This document shows, in pieces, positions 8,551-15,876 of a stretch of 64,000 bases of DNA. The notes under the pieces are model-generated. The model worked only from the letters and a program-made list of their open reading frames with translations, was not told the origin of the DNA and searched no databases. The DNA comes from Hydrogenophaga sp. Root209. Lineage in GTDB: Bacteria > Pseudomonadota > Gammaproteobacteria > Burkholderiales > Burkholderiaceae_C. Numbering within the stretch: position 1 is the first letter of the stretch; the number at the start of each line of letters is the position of its first letter. The stretch is from assembly GCF_001428625.1 (NCBI RefSeq), contig NZ_LMIE01000022.1, forward strand, positions 319,618-383,617, read 5' to 3'. The position numbers and the translations under genes are program-made.

Positions 8551-9570
8551 ATGATGAAATCCTCTGCCCCCACCCACTCGAGTCGGCGCAACCACTTCCT
8601 CAAGCCGGCCCTGGGCCTGGCGCTGTCGCTGGCAACGCTCACCTCGTTCGCCCAGACCCCCGCCTCCATGAAGATCGCCACCGTGGTGTGGATCGGTTAT
8701 GGCCCGTTCTACGTGGCTGAGGCGCTGGACCTCTACAAGAAATACAACCTCAAGGTCTCGCTGCAGGTCTTCAACGACCCCGCACTGATTCCCGCGGCCA
8801 TCGCCTCCGGCGCGGTCGACGGCGGCATGTTGACCTACGACCAGGTGGTGGGCCAGGTGGCGGCGGGACGCAACATGAAGGTGGTCATGCCCATCGATTA
8901 CTCCAACGGTGGCGACGCGATCGTGGCCGACGGCGGCATCATCAAGGTGGCCGATTTCAAGGGCAAGAAGATCGGCTACAACCCGCTCTCGCCGAGCGAC
9001 TTCCTGCTGTCTTACGCGCTCAAGACGGTGAACCTGACCGAGAAGGACATCACCCCGGTGAGCATGACACCCGAGGCCGTGCCGGCCGCCATGGCTTCCG
9101 GCCAGTTGCCAATCGGCGTGACCTACGAGCCCAGCCTGTCGCAGATCCTCGGCCAGGGCGGCGGCAAGAAATTCAAGGTGGTGTTCTCCTCGAAGAACGC
9201 ACCCGGCCTGATCGCCGACGTGCTGGTGTTCGACGACAAGGTGATCAAGGCCAAGCCCGCCGAGATCACCAACATCATGAAGGCCTACCTCGACGGCATG
9301 GCCTACATGAAGGCCAAGCCCGCCGAGGCGCACAAGATCATCGGCAAGTTCATGGGCGTGTCGGCCGCCGAGGTGAAGGAACAGCTCACCGGTGTCTACA
9401 ACATCCCGCTGGCCGAGATGCCCAAGGCCTTCGCGCCCGCGAAGGAAACCACCTCGTACTACGCCAGCGGTGAAATCATCGGCCAGCTGCTCAAGGCCAA
9501 GGGCCAGATCACCGCCGTCCCCGCCACCGAAGCCACCTTCGACGCCAGTCTCGTGAAGGCGCTGAAGTAA
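8551..9570 (+). CDS. ABC transporter substrate-binding protein (NMT1/SsuA-like), riboswitch-controlled
   Basis: A 339-residue periplasmic binding protein. Its signal peptide (about residues 1-35) has a basic start and the core LALSLATLTSFAQ. The mature part is of the NMT1/THI5-like type that includes nitrate, taurine and sulfonate binding proteins: KIATVVWIGYGPFYVAEAL, then AIASGAVDGGMLTYDQVV, and GKKIGYNPLSPSDFLLSYAL. It is the first gene after the guanidine-I riboswitch. No NMT1-type ATPase or permease follows, so it is either an orphan or works with components elsewhere. A second in-frame ATG lies at 8554. The family of the ligand (a small cation or nitrogen compound) is inferred from the riboswitch only. 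Confidence 0.88.
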   Translation: MMKSSAPTHSSRRNHFLKPALGLALSLATLTSFAQTPASMKIATVVWIGYGPFYVAEALDLYKKYNLKVSLQVFNDPALIPAAIASGAVDGGMLTYDQVVGQVAAGRNMKVVMPIDYSNGGDAIVADGGIIKVADFKGKKIGYNPLSPSDFLLSYALKTVNLTEKDITPVSMTPEAVPAAMASGQLPIGVTYEPSLSQILGQGGGKKFKVVFSSKNAPGLIADVLVFDDKVIKAKPAEITNIMKAYLDGMAYMKAKPAEAHKIIGKFMGVSAAEVKEQLTGVYNIPLAEMPKAFAPAKETTSYYASGEIIGQLLKAKGQITAVPATEATFDASLVKALK

Positions 9571-9646
9571 CTCCCGGGGCACCTGCACCAGTGCCCGCCA
9601 GGGCATCGGTGCGGTGACGACTGCGATCTCCACCGAAGGCATTTCC

Positions 9647-10657
9647 ATGAAACCGGTTTTCCGATACGAGGACGGCGTGTGGCCGAACGTTTCCGCCATG
9701 GGCTTCACCGTGCTGGGCTGGCCCGCGGGCATCGCGCTGCTGGGACAAACGAGCTGGCTGCTGAACGCACTGGGCGTGCTGCTGGTGGCGCAGACGCTCA
9801 TCTGGTCGGCCTACTTCATCCACGAGTTCGCGCACAACGCCATCTTTCGCACGCCACAGGCCAACGAACGCTGGGGCACGCTCATGAGCTGGATCAACGG
9901 CAGCTGCTACGCCAGCTTCGCCGACATGCGCCGCAAGCACATGCGCCACCACGTGGAGCGCGCCGACGTCATCACCTTCGATTCGCAGGCCTTCCTGCGC
10001 GCCCACCCGCTGGTGCGCCGTGTGGTGCTGGCGTTGGAATGGGCCTGGATCCCGGCGGTGGAGTTCGTCATGCGCGGCTTCGTGATCGCCATGCCCTTCA
10101 TGGGCGACAAGAAGAAGGAAGCGCGCGGCCGCGTCATCGGCGTGGTCGTGGTGCGACTTGTCGCGCTGGCGCTGCTGGGCTGGTGGTCGCTCAAGGCGCT
10201 GCTGCTGTACGCGTTCGCCTTCCTCATCTTCGTGACCGTGCTGCGTTTCGCCGACTGCTTCCAGCACACCTACGACGCCTACCCCATCCTGGACGACACG
10301 CCGATCCCGGCCGACAAGCTGCGCGACCGTGCCTATGAACAGGCCAACACGTACAGCGACGTGGTGAGCCTGGACGCGAAATGGCTCAACCTGGTCTGGC
10401 TCAACTTCGGCTTTCACAACGCGCACCACGAGCGCCCCACCGCGCCCTGGTACCGCCTGCCCGCGTTCCACCGCGAGCTCTACCCCGACAGCTACCCGCA
10501 GGTGATCACCGTGGGTGAATTGCTGAAGAGCTTCCACATCAACCGCGTCAAGCGTGTGCTGGCGAGCAACTACGGCGCCGTGCAGCCGCCCGGCACGTCG
10601 GGCCGTGCCGATGGCTTCCTGGGCGCGGTCGGGGTGTCCTTTTTGACCGCAGTCTGA
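9647..10657 (+). CDS. Fatty-acid-desaturase-family membrane di-iron oxygenase
   Basis: A 336-residue integral membrane protein. The three histidine boxes that bind the di-iron site are present: HEFAHN (HxxxH, near residue 60), HMRHH (HxxHH, near 103) and HNAHH (HxxHH, near 263). Hydrophobic segments surround them (IALLGQTSWLLNALGVLLVA; LLLYAFAFLIFV). The family includes desaturases and hydroxylases of acyl chains, alkanes and other hydrophobic groups. Its place in a guanidine-riboswitch cluster, followed one base later by an SDR dehydrogenase, suggests oxidation of an alkyl chain on a nitrogen compound rather than membrane lipid desaturation; this is inference. The ATG at 9647 is preferred over the in-frame start at 9614. 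Confidence 0.85.
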   Translation: MKPVFRYEDGVWPNVSAMGFTVLGWPAGIALLGQTSWLLNALGVLLVAQTLIWSAYFIHEFAHNAIFRTPQANERWGTLMSWINGSCYASFADMRRKHMRHHVERADVITFDSQAFLRAHPLVRRVVLALEWAWIPAVEFVMRGFVIAMPFMGDKKKEARGRVIGVVVVRLVALALLGWWSLKALLLYAFAFLIFVTVLRFADCFQHTYDAYPILDDTPIPADKLRDRAYEQANTYSDVVSLDAKWLNLVWLNFGFHNAHHERPTAPWYRLPAFHRELYPDSYPQVITVGELLKSFHINRVKRVLASNYGAVQPPGTSGRADGFLGAVGVSFLTAV

Positions 10658-10658
10658 C

Positions 10659-11612
10659 ATGGCCGTCGACCACGGCCTGCAGGGCAAGAGCGTGCTCATC
10701 ACCGGCGCGGCCGGCGGCATCGGCCAGGCGCTGGCGCGGGCCTTTGCGGCGCAGGGTGTGCGGTTGATGCTGCTGGACCGGGTCGATTCAACGCTCACCC
10801 TGGATCTGATCCGGCAAGACCAAGCCAGCTCCGTTCGTGCTGAGCCCACCTCCGTTCGAGCTGAGCCCACCTCCGTTCAGGCTGAGCTTGTCGAAACCCC
10901 GTCCACAGGGTTGGTGAGCCCTTCCACAGGCTCAGGGCGAACGGAAGTGTTTGACGCTCGGGCTGAGCCCACCCCCGTTCGGGCTGAGCTTGTCGAAGCC
11001 CTCTGCATCATGTGCGACCTCGGCGACGCCCAACAAGTGGCCGCCGTTGCAGACCAGGTGCGTGAACGCTGGGGAACCCTGGACGTGCTGGTGAACAACG
11101 CCGGCACCGAGTACCCCACACCCATAGACGACCCGGCGCCCGACTCCATGAACCGCTGGGCCGGCCTGCTCGACAACAACGTCACCTCCATGGTGCGGCT
11201 CACGCAGGCGCTGCTGCCCTTGCTGCCGCGCGGCGCCAGCGTCATCAACCAAAGCTCCATCTGGGGCCGCATCGGCGTGGCCGGCTTCTCGGCCTACGCG
11301 GCGAGCAAACACGCAGTGGTCGGCCTCACTCGCTCGCTGGCGCTCGAACTGGGTGCCCGCGGCATCCGCGTGAACGCGGTCTGCCCCGGCTGGATTCGCA
11401 CCGAGGCCGCGATGCGCTCGCTCACCGCCATGGCGCAAGAGCAAGGCCGCAGCGAGGCCGAGGTGGAGCGCGAGATCCTGGCGCGCCAGGCGGTACCCGA
11501 GATGCTGACGCCAGCCGACATCACCGGCGTGTTCCTGTTTCTCGCCAGCGGCGAATCCCGTTCGCTCACCGGCCAATGCCTGGTGGCAAGCCACGGCGAG
11601 GTGATGGCATGA
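10659..11612 (+). CDS. SDR-family oxidoreductase carrying an in-frame REP insertion
   Basis: A short-chain dehydrogenase of 317 residues, about 60 longer than usual. The NAD(P) motif is TGAAGGIG (residues 15-22), the stabilising motif VNNAG is near 145, the catalytic Ser is in QSSIW, and the YxxxK motif is YAASK near 213. Between the second beta strand (LMLLDRV) and the next (CIMCDLGD) lie about 60 residues, SSVRAEPTSVRAEPT onward, encoded by tandem REP repeats; the reading frame is kept. The insertion falls in the cofactor-specificity region, so activity is not certain. The gene starts one base after the desaturase stop and its end overlaps the next SDR, in line with a pathway of consecutive oxidations. 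Confidence 0.85.
   Translation: MAVDHGLQGKSVLITGAAGGIGQALARAFAAQGVRLMLLDRVDSTLTLDLIRQDQASSVRAEPTSVRAEPTSVQAELVETPSTGLVSPSTGSGRTEVFDARAEPTPVRAELVEALCIMCDLGDAQQVAAVADQVRERWGTLDVLVNNAGTEYPTPIDDPAPDSMNRWAGLLDNNVTSMVRLTQALLPLLPRGASVINQSSIWGRIGVAGFSAYAASKHAVVGLTRSLALELGARGIRVNAVCPGWIRTEAAMRSLTAMAQEQGRSEAEVEREILARQAVPEMLTPADITGVFLFLASGESRSLTGQCLVASHGEVMA
10831..11004 (+). repeat. REP-type repeat cluster inside an SDR gene
   Basis: Two tandem 21-base head units (form TCCGTTCGNGCTGAGCCCACC) start at 10840 and lead into a full element with GGCTGAGCTTGTCGAAACCC. An inverted copy follows (CCACAGGCTCAGGGCGAACGG, 10924-10944), then another direct head and a tail ending TTGTCGAAGCCC. The inverted arrangement is typical of REP/BIME elements. 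The 21-base unit equals seven codons, which explains why tandem growth leaves the gene open. Confidence 0.8.
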
Positions 11613-12391
11613 GCGCGCAGGGTAGTCCAATGAGCGTCTCGCTTTCGCTCGCCGGCCGGACCGCGCTGATCACGGGCGCGGCCACCGGCATCGGCCGCGC
11701 GATCGCCATCCTGTTTGCTCAGGCCGGTGCGCGCGTGGTGGTCAACCACCTGAACCGGCCCCAGGAGGCCTCCATGGTGGTGAAGATCATCAAGACCGCG
11801 GGTGGGCAGGCCTTTGCGATCAGTGCCGACGTGAGCGACGGCACAGCCGTGCAGCGTCTCGTGGGCGAGGTGCTGCACACCGTGGGCGATCTCCACATCC
11901 TCGTCAACAACGCCGGCATCATTCAGGAAAAGCCCTTCCTCGACACCAGCGAAGACGACTGGGACCGCATGCTCGGCGTCGATCTGAAGTCGGTGTTTCT
12001 GATGTCACGCGCCGTGCTGCCCGGCATGGTGGCGAGCGGCAGCGGCGTCATCGTCAACCTCGCGTCCGACCTCGGCATCCTGGGCCGCGAGAACTGCGCG
12101 CCCTACTGCGCGGCCAAGGCCGGCGTGATCGGTCTGACCAAGTCGCTGGCGCGCGAATTCGCGCCGCACGGCATCCGCGTCAACGCCATCGCGCCCGGCC
12201 CGGTGAACACGGCCATGGTCTCGCTGGAGCACATGGGCCCCGAGTGGATGGAGAAGGAACTCGCGATCCCGCAGCACCGCGTGGCCGAGCCCGAGGAAAT
12301 CGCAGCCACCGCGCTGTTTCTCGCGTCCGACCTGTCGCGCTTCTACTGCGGCCAGGTGCTGGGGCCCAACGGCGGTTCGACCATGCCCTGA
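11609..12391 (+). CDS. SDR-family oxidoreductase (3-oxoacyl-ACP reductase/glucose dehydrogenase type)
   Basis: A 260-residue classical short-chain dehydrogenase with all key elements: TGAATGIG near residue 21, NNAG near 98, the catalytic Ser in NLASD, YCAAK as the YxxxK motif near 165, and a C-terminal PEEIAATALFLASDLSRF segment. It reduces or oxidises a carbonyl/alcohol using NAD(P)(H). Its ATG overlaps the stop of the preceding SDR (ATGA), so the two are coupled; a second start at 11630 (MSVSLSLAG) is possible. Two SDRs after a desaturase-like oxygenase suggest stepwise alcohol-to-carbonyl oxidation. Confidence 0.88.
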   Translation: MSAQGSPMSVSLSLAGRTALITGAATGIGRAIAILFAQAGARVVVNHLNRPQEASMVVKIIKTAGGQAFAISADVSDGTAVQRLVGEVLHTVGDLHILVNNAGIIQEKPFLDTSEDDWDRMLGVDLKSVFLMSRAVLPGMVASGSGVIVNLASDLGILGRENCAPYCAAKAGVIGLTKSLAREFAPHGIRVNAIAPGPVNTAMVSLEHMGPEWMEKELAIPQHRVAEPEEIAATALFLASDLSRFYCGQVLGPNGGSTMP

Positions 12392-12400
12392 GTGCTTTCG

Positions 12401-13306
12401 ATGTCCGTGCTCACCCACCCGTCCAACCGCGTCGCCACCGGCGTGCTGCTGTTTTCTGCCTCGCTGTGGGGCCTGTCGTGGATGCCACTGAAGTGGTTCA
12501 TCGCGCAGGGGCTCACCGGTCCCATGGTGTCGCTGCTGTCCTACGGCCTGGTGGGTCTGGCCAGCGGCATCTTCATCTGGCGCCAGCGCGCCGCCTGGCG
12601 CCCCCAGTGGGGCCTGCTGCTGGCGCTGGCCGTGGTCGGTGGCTGGGCCAACACCGCGTTCGTCAACGCGCTGATGCTGGGCGATGTGGTGCGGGTGATG
12701 TTCCTGTTCTACCTCTCGCCGGTGTGGTCGGTGCTGGGCGGCTGGCTGTTCCTGAAAGAGCGCATTCCGCCGCTGCGTTGGGCGGCCGTGGTGGTGGCGC
12801 TGGTGGGGCTGTGGCTGTTCCTGGGCGGCCCGGGCGGGATCGACCTGGCCTTCACCTTCGTGGACTTCCTCGCGCTCTCGGCCGGCTTCTGCTTCACGGC
12901 CAACAACGTGATCGCGCGCGCCGCGCAGCAGGTGCCCATGGTGAGCAAGACCTTCGCGGTGTTCGCTGGCTGCGGTGTGATCTCGCTGATGGCCACCAGC
13001 GCGCTGGGCCACAGCGCGCCCACGAACATGGGCCTGGGTGTGTGGCTGGCCGTGCTGGCCTACGGCTTCGTCTGGCTGCTGCTGGCCACCGCCACCTGGC
13101 AGTTCGGCGTGACCCACATCGAGAGCAGCAAGGCCGGCGTGATCCTGCTGGCCGAGCTGGTGGTGGCGGTGATGAGCGCGCTGTGGTTCGGCAACGAGTC
13201 CATGACCGGCCTGGAGTGGGCCGGGGGCGCGCTGATCGCCTTGGCCGCGCTGGCCGAGGCCACCGACACCTCACCTGTTCCCAAAACCCAACCCCAAGGA
13301 ACCTGA
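12401..13306 (+). CDS. DMT-superfamily (EamA) permease
   Basis: A 301-residue inner-membrane protein with about ten transmembrane helices arranged as two EamA repeats (first repeat to about residue 140, second from about 155). Visible segments include GVLLFSASLWGLSWMPLKWF and VILLAELVVAVMSALWFGNE, the latter with the Glu typical of EamA proteins. DMT permeases move small metabolites, amines or amino acids, often outward. Within a guanidine-regulated operon it could export a toxic intermediate or import substrate; direction is not readable. A GTG at 12392 in the same frame is an alternative start. The stop is directly followed by the creatininase ATG. Confidence 0.87.
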   Translation: MSVLTHPSNRVATGVLLFSASLWGLSWMPLKWFIAQGLTGPMVSLLSYGLVGLASGIFIWRQRAAWRPQWGLLLALAVVGGWANTAFVNALMLGDVVRVMFLFYLSPVWSVLGGWLFLKERIPPLRWAAVVVALVGLWLFLGGPGGIDLAFTFVDFLALSAGFCFTANNVIARAAQQVPMVSKTFAVFAGCGVISLMATSALGHSAPTNMGLGVWLAVLAYGFVWLLLATATWQFGVTHIESSKAGVILLAELVVAVMSALWFGNESMTGLEWAGGALIALAALAEATDTSPVPKTQPQGT

Positions 13307-14098
13307 ATGAACCCCACCGTGTGGATGAACGAACTCTCCTGGGTCGACTACCAGTCGCGCGTGCAGCGCGACCAGCCGCCCGTGCTGCTGCCCGTGGGCG
13401 CGCTCGAACAGCACGGCCCGCACCTGCCGCTGGGCACCGACGGCCTGCTCGCCAGCGCCGTGTCGGCCGACTCCGCCGCCTTGGTGGGCGGGCTGGTCGC
13501 GCCCACGCTGTCGTACGGCTACAAGTCGCAGCCCAAGTGCGGCGGCGGTCAGCACTTCTGCGGCACCACCAGCGTGGACGCGGCCACGCTGGTGGGCCAG
13601 GTGCGCGACGCGGTGCGCGAGTTCGCGCGGCACGGTTTGACCCAGCTCGTGATCGTCAACGGCCACTACGAGAACCAGTGGTTCCTGATCGAGGGCATCG
13701 ACCTCGGCCTGCGCGACGCCAGAGCCGCCGACCCGGCGAACCCGTTGCAGGTCATGCGCCTGGAGTACTGGGATTTCATGACACCCGAAACCCTGGGTGA
13801 TGTGTTCCCCGATGGTTTCCCCGGCTTCGCGCTGGAGCATGCGGCCGTGCTGGAGACGTCCATGATGTTGCACTACCACCCCCACCTCGTGCGCATGGAC
13901 CTGCTGCCCGACGACGGCCCGGCCGACTTTCCGCCCTACGACATGTACCCACCGCGCACCGACTGGGTGCCGGCCTCGGGCGTGCTCTCGTCCGCGAAAG
14001 GGTCTGATGCCGCCAAGGGCCGGTTGCTGGCCACCGAGGTGGCACGCCGCATGGCCGAGGCCATCACCACCGGCTTCACCCGGCCCGCCGGCGTCTGA
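13307..14098 (+). CDS. Creatininase (creatinine amidohydrolase family)
   Basis: A 263-residue metal-dependent amidohydrolase that agrees closely with characterised creatininases rather than only the wider family. It has LPVGALEQHGPHLPLGTD with the metal ligands Glu, His and Asp; SYGYKSQPKCGGGQHFCGTT; IVNGHYENQWFLIEGIDLGL with the metal His; and EHAAVLETSMM with a further Glu. The C-terminal FPPYDMYP and LSSAKGSDAAKG blocks are also shared. Creatininase (EC 3.5.2.10) opens the cyclic amide of creatinine, a cyclic guanidino compound, to creatine. The relation to guanidine fits the riboswitch upstream. A creatinase is not present nearby, so the substrate may be another cyclic or amide guanidino compound. 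Confidence 0.85.
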   Translation: MNPTVWMNELSWVDYQSRVQRDQPPVLLPVGALEQHGPHLPLGTDGLLASAVSADSAALVGGLVAPTLSYGYKSQPKCGGGQHFCGTTSVDAATLVGQVRDAVREFARHGLTQLVIVNGHYENQWFLIEGIDLGLRDARAADPANPLQVMRLEYWDFMTPETLGDVFPDGFPGFALEHAAVLETSMMLHYHPHLVRMDLLPDDGPADFPPYDMYPPRTDWVPASGVLSSAKGSDAAKGRLLATEVARRMAEAITTGFTRPAGV

Positions 14099-14100
14099 AC

Positions 14101-14814
14101 ATGGACACCGCACTCGACCCCAACCGCACCGCGCTGGTCGTGATCGACCTGCAGCGCGATTTCTGCAGCCCCGGCGGCTACGCCGACAAAGCCGGCATCG
14201 ACATCGGCCCCCTGCAGGCGGTGGTGGCCAACGCCGTGCGGCTCTTGCAGGCCGCGCGCGCCGCCGACCTGCTGGTGGTGCACACGCGCGAAGGCCACCT
14301 GAGCGACCTGAGCGACTGCCCCGCCTCCAAGCTGCACCGCAGCGTGGACGCGGGCGCACCCATTGGCAGCCAGGGGCCGCTGGGTCGCCTGCTGGTGCGC
14401 GGTGAACAAGGCCATGACTTCGTGGACGCCGTACGACCGGTGGCGGGCGAAGAAGTGATCGACAAACCCGGCTACGGCGCCTTCCACCACACGCGGCTGG
14501 CGCAGTTGCTGGCCGCGCGCGACATCGAGCGGCTCATCGTCTGCGGCGTGACCACCGAGGTGTGTGTGCACTCCACGCTGCGCGAAGCGGTGGACCGGGG
14601 TTTCCTCTGCACGACCGTGGGTGACGCCACGGCCGCCAGCAACCCAGCGCTGCAGGCGAGCGCGCTGGCCATGATCGGGGTGGAGGGCGGCATCTTCGGG
14701 CGCGTGTGCAGCACCGACGAGGTGGTGGCTTCGTTGCAGGGTCTGACCAACACCGCACCCGACGAACTGAACGCCCGCGTGAGCACCTGGGCACAAGCCT
14801 TCACCGGACCCTGA
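14101..14814 (+). CDS. Cysteine hydrolase, isochorismatase family (biuret/ureidoacrylate/N-carbamoylsarcosine amidase-like)
   Basis: A 237-residue cysteine amidohydrolase. The catalytic triad is visible: Asp in VVIDLQRDFCSPGG (near residue 17), Lys in VIDKPGYGAF (near 123), and Cys in CGVTTEVCVHSTLREA (near 158). The blocks HTREGH..DLSDCPASKL and GPLGRLLVRGEQGHDF resemble biuret and ureido-group hydrolases more than true isochorismatases. Relatives remove carbamoyl groups from ureido compounds, releasing ammonia and CO2; N-carbamoylsarcosine amidase of creatinine breakdown belongs here. It starts two bases after the creatininase stop, so the two very likely act in one pathway. Confidence 0.85.
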   Translation: MDTALDPNRTALVVIDLQRDFCSPGGYADKAGIDIGPLQAVVANAVRLLQAARAADLLVVHTREGHLSDLSDCPASKLHRSVDAGAPIGSQGPLGRLLVRGEQGHDFVDAVRPVAGEEVIDKPGYGAFHHTRLAQLLAARDIERLIVCGVTTEVCVHSTLREAVDRGFLCTTVGDATAASNPALQASALAMIGVEGGIFGRVCSTDEVVASLQGLTNTAPDELNARVSTWAQAFTGP

Positions 14815-14819
14815 CGCAA

Positions 14820-14915
14820 ACTCCGTTCGAGCGGAGCCCATATCCGTTCGGGCGGAGCCCATATCCGTTCGGGCTGAGCCCATATCCGTTCGGGCTGAGC
14901 TTGTCGAAGCCCTCA
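14820..14915 (+). repeat. Tandem REP repeat (21-base head units) between genes
   Basis: Three tandem copies of a 21-base unit (TCCGTTCGGGCTGAGCCCATA with small changes: GAGCGG, GGGCGG, GGGCTG) are followed by one full element ending GGCTGAGCTTGTCGAAGCCC. The unit is the same head sequence as in the SDR insertion at 10840. It lies between the cysteine hydrolase and the next gene and might affect transcript stability, but no function can be read. Confidence 0.8.
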
Positions 14916-14924
14916 CCCACACCC

Positions 14925-15692
14925 ATGAACGCTAACGATCTCATCCCCGACCGCTACCACGGCGTGTGGCAACGCACCTTGCTGCAAACCCCCGCCACAC
15001 ACGACACCACCACCTGGGTGCGCTGGCTGCAAACCGGCCTGTGGCACGGGGACCTGCGTGTGCCGCCCGAAGCCGACCGCACCACCCCCGCCGGCCGCGC
15101 CGAACAGCAGGGCTTCGGTGGCACCACGCTGATCACCCACCCCGATGCCGGCCAGCCCGAGGTCTGCACCTGGCAACGCCAGATCGACCTGCAGCCCCCG
15201 CGCAGCACACCCGACGCCGGCCACATGGTGTTCGAGGCACCCGACTGCGTGCACGAGACCGGCATCCACGGGCAGTACTTCGAAGTGTGGGAACGCCTGC
15301 CCGGCTCGCTGGGCACGCGCATCGCGCTGGCCGCGCTCGACGCCACCGGCGCACCCACGGCCGAGCGGCTGCTGGTGGCCGGGCGCTACCTCATGCACCT
15401 GCGCCCGCGCAGCGCCGCCTGGCCCGCCGGCACGGCGCCCGACGACTCGCTGGCCGAGGTGGTGGCGCGCCATCCGCAGCGGGCCGAGGACCTGCTGGAC
15501 TTTGACATCAGCTTCGGCACGCTGGAACACGGTGTGTGGACCATCGAGCGCGCCTCCGTGCCAGCGCTCGAAGGGCGGGTCGACAGCGTCACCGTGCAGC
15601 GCAAGGATCAGCACACCGCCTGGGTCGGCAGCGCGCGCCTCCCTCAGCGCTGGCAAGTGCTGGAGTGGCACGCGGTGGACGCACCGGACTGA
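14925..15692 (+). CDS. Conserved protein of unknown function (255 aa)
   Basis: I do not recognise a characterised family. The product is soluble, without signal peptide or membrane segments, rich in Trp, and begins with a pattern GVWQRTLLQTP...VRWLQTGLWHGDLRVP followed by QGFGG, WQRQIDLQPP and GQYFEVWERL, which reads as alternating beta strands of a lipocalin-like or beta-sandwich fold. It would bind a small hydrophobic or aromatic ligand if so. It lies after the REP cluster, 110 bases behind the cysteine hydrolase, on the same strand, and may be the last gene of the riboswitch-controlled cluster. Confidence 0.7.
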   Translation: MNANDLIPDRYHGVWQRTLLQTPATHDTTTWVRWLQTGLWHGDLRVPPEADRTTPAGRAEQQGFGGTTLITHPDAGQPEVCTWQRQIDLQPPRSTPDAGHMVFEAPDCVHETGIHGQYFEVWERLPGSLGTRIALAALDATGAPTAERLLVAGRYLMHLRPRSAAWPAGTAPDDSLAEVVARHPQRAEDLLDFDISFGTLEHGVWTIERASVPALEGRVDSVTVQRKDQHTAWVGSARLPQRWQVLEWHAVDAPD

Positions 15693-15808
15693 AGCGGTCG
15701 CACCGCACCGCCGAAGTGCGAGCGATGTCCCATGCACCGGGCTTGCGGCCGGTGGCGCCGCCGTGTCCCGCACCCGCCACTTTCACGGCGTTTTTCAAGC
15801 GCTTCACC

Positions 15809-15824
15809 GGGCACGCTCCTTGCG
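15809..15824 (+). promoter_or_regulatory. Sigma-54 (RpoN) promoter for the amino acid ABC operon
   Basis: GGGCACGCTCCTTGCG keeps the GG of -24, the CACG block and the full TTGC at -12 with correct spacing; the first and last positions differ from consensus. Start of transcription would be near 15835, about 40 bases before the gene. Together with the element at 8332 it suggests that both operons respond to nitrogen limitation. Confidence 0.6.
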
Positions 15825-15876
15825 CTTTGCAAGCAGCGTTCTTCACCTGTCTTCCCACCTCTTCACGAAACCAACC

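Noticed and set aside
9577-9596. GGGCAC/GTGCCC hairpin after the binding protein gene as a terminator
   Set aside because: Only six pairs, an eight-base loop and no T-run; at most a processing or attenuation signal.
14820-14915. CRISPR array
   Set aside because: The repeated unit is contiguous without spacers and matches REP elements elsewhere in the window; no cas genes.
15725-15770. TGCACC...GGTG pair as an NtrC site before the amino acid ABC promoter
   Set aside because: The arms are 12 bases apart instead of 5, so it does not fit the NtrC palindrome.
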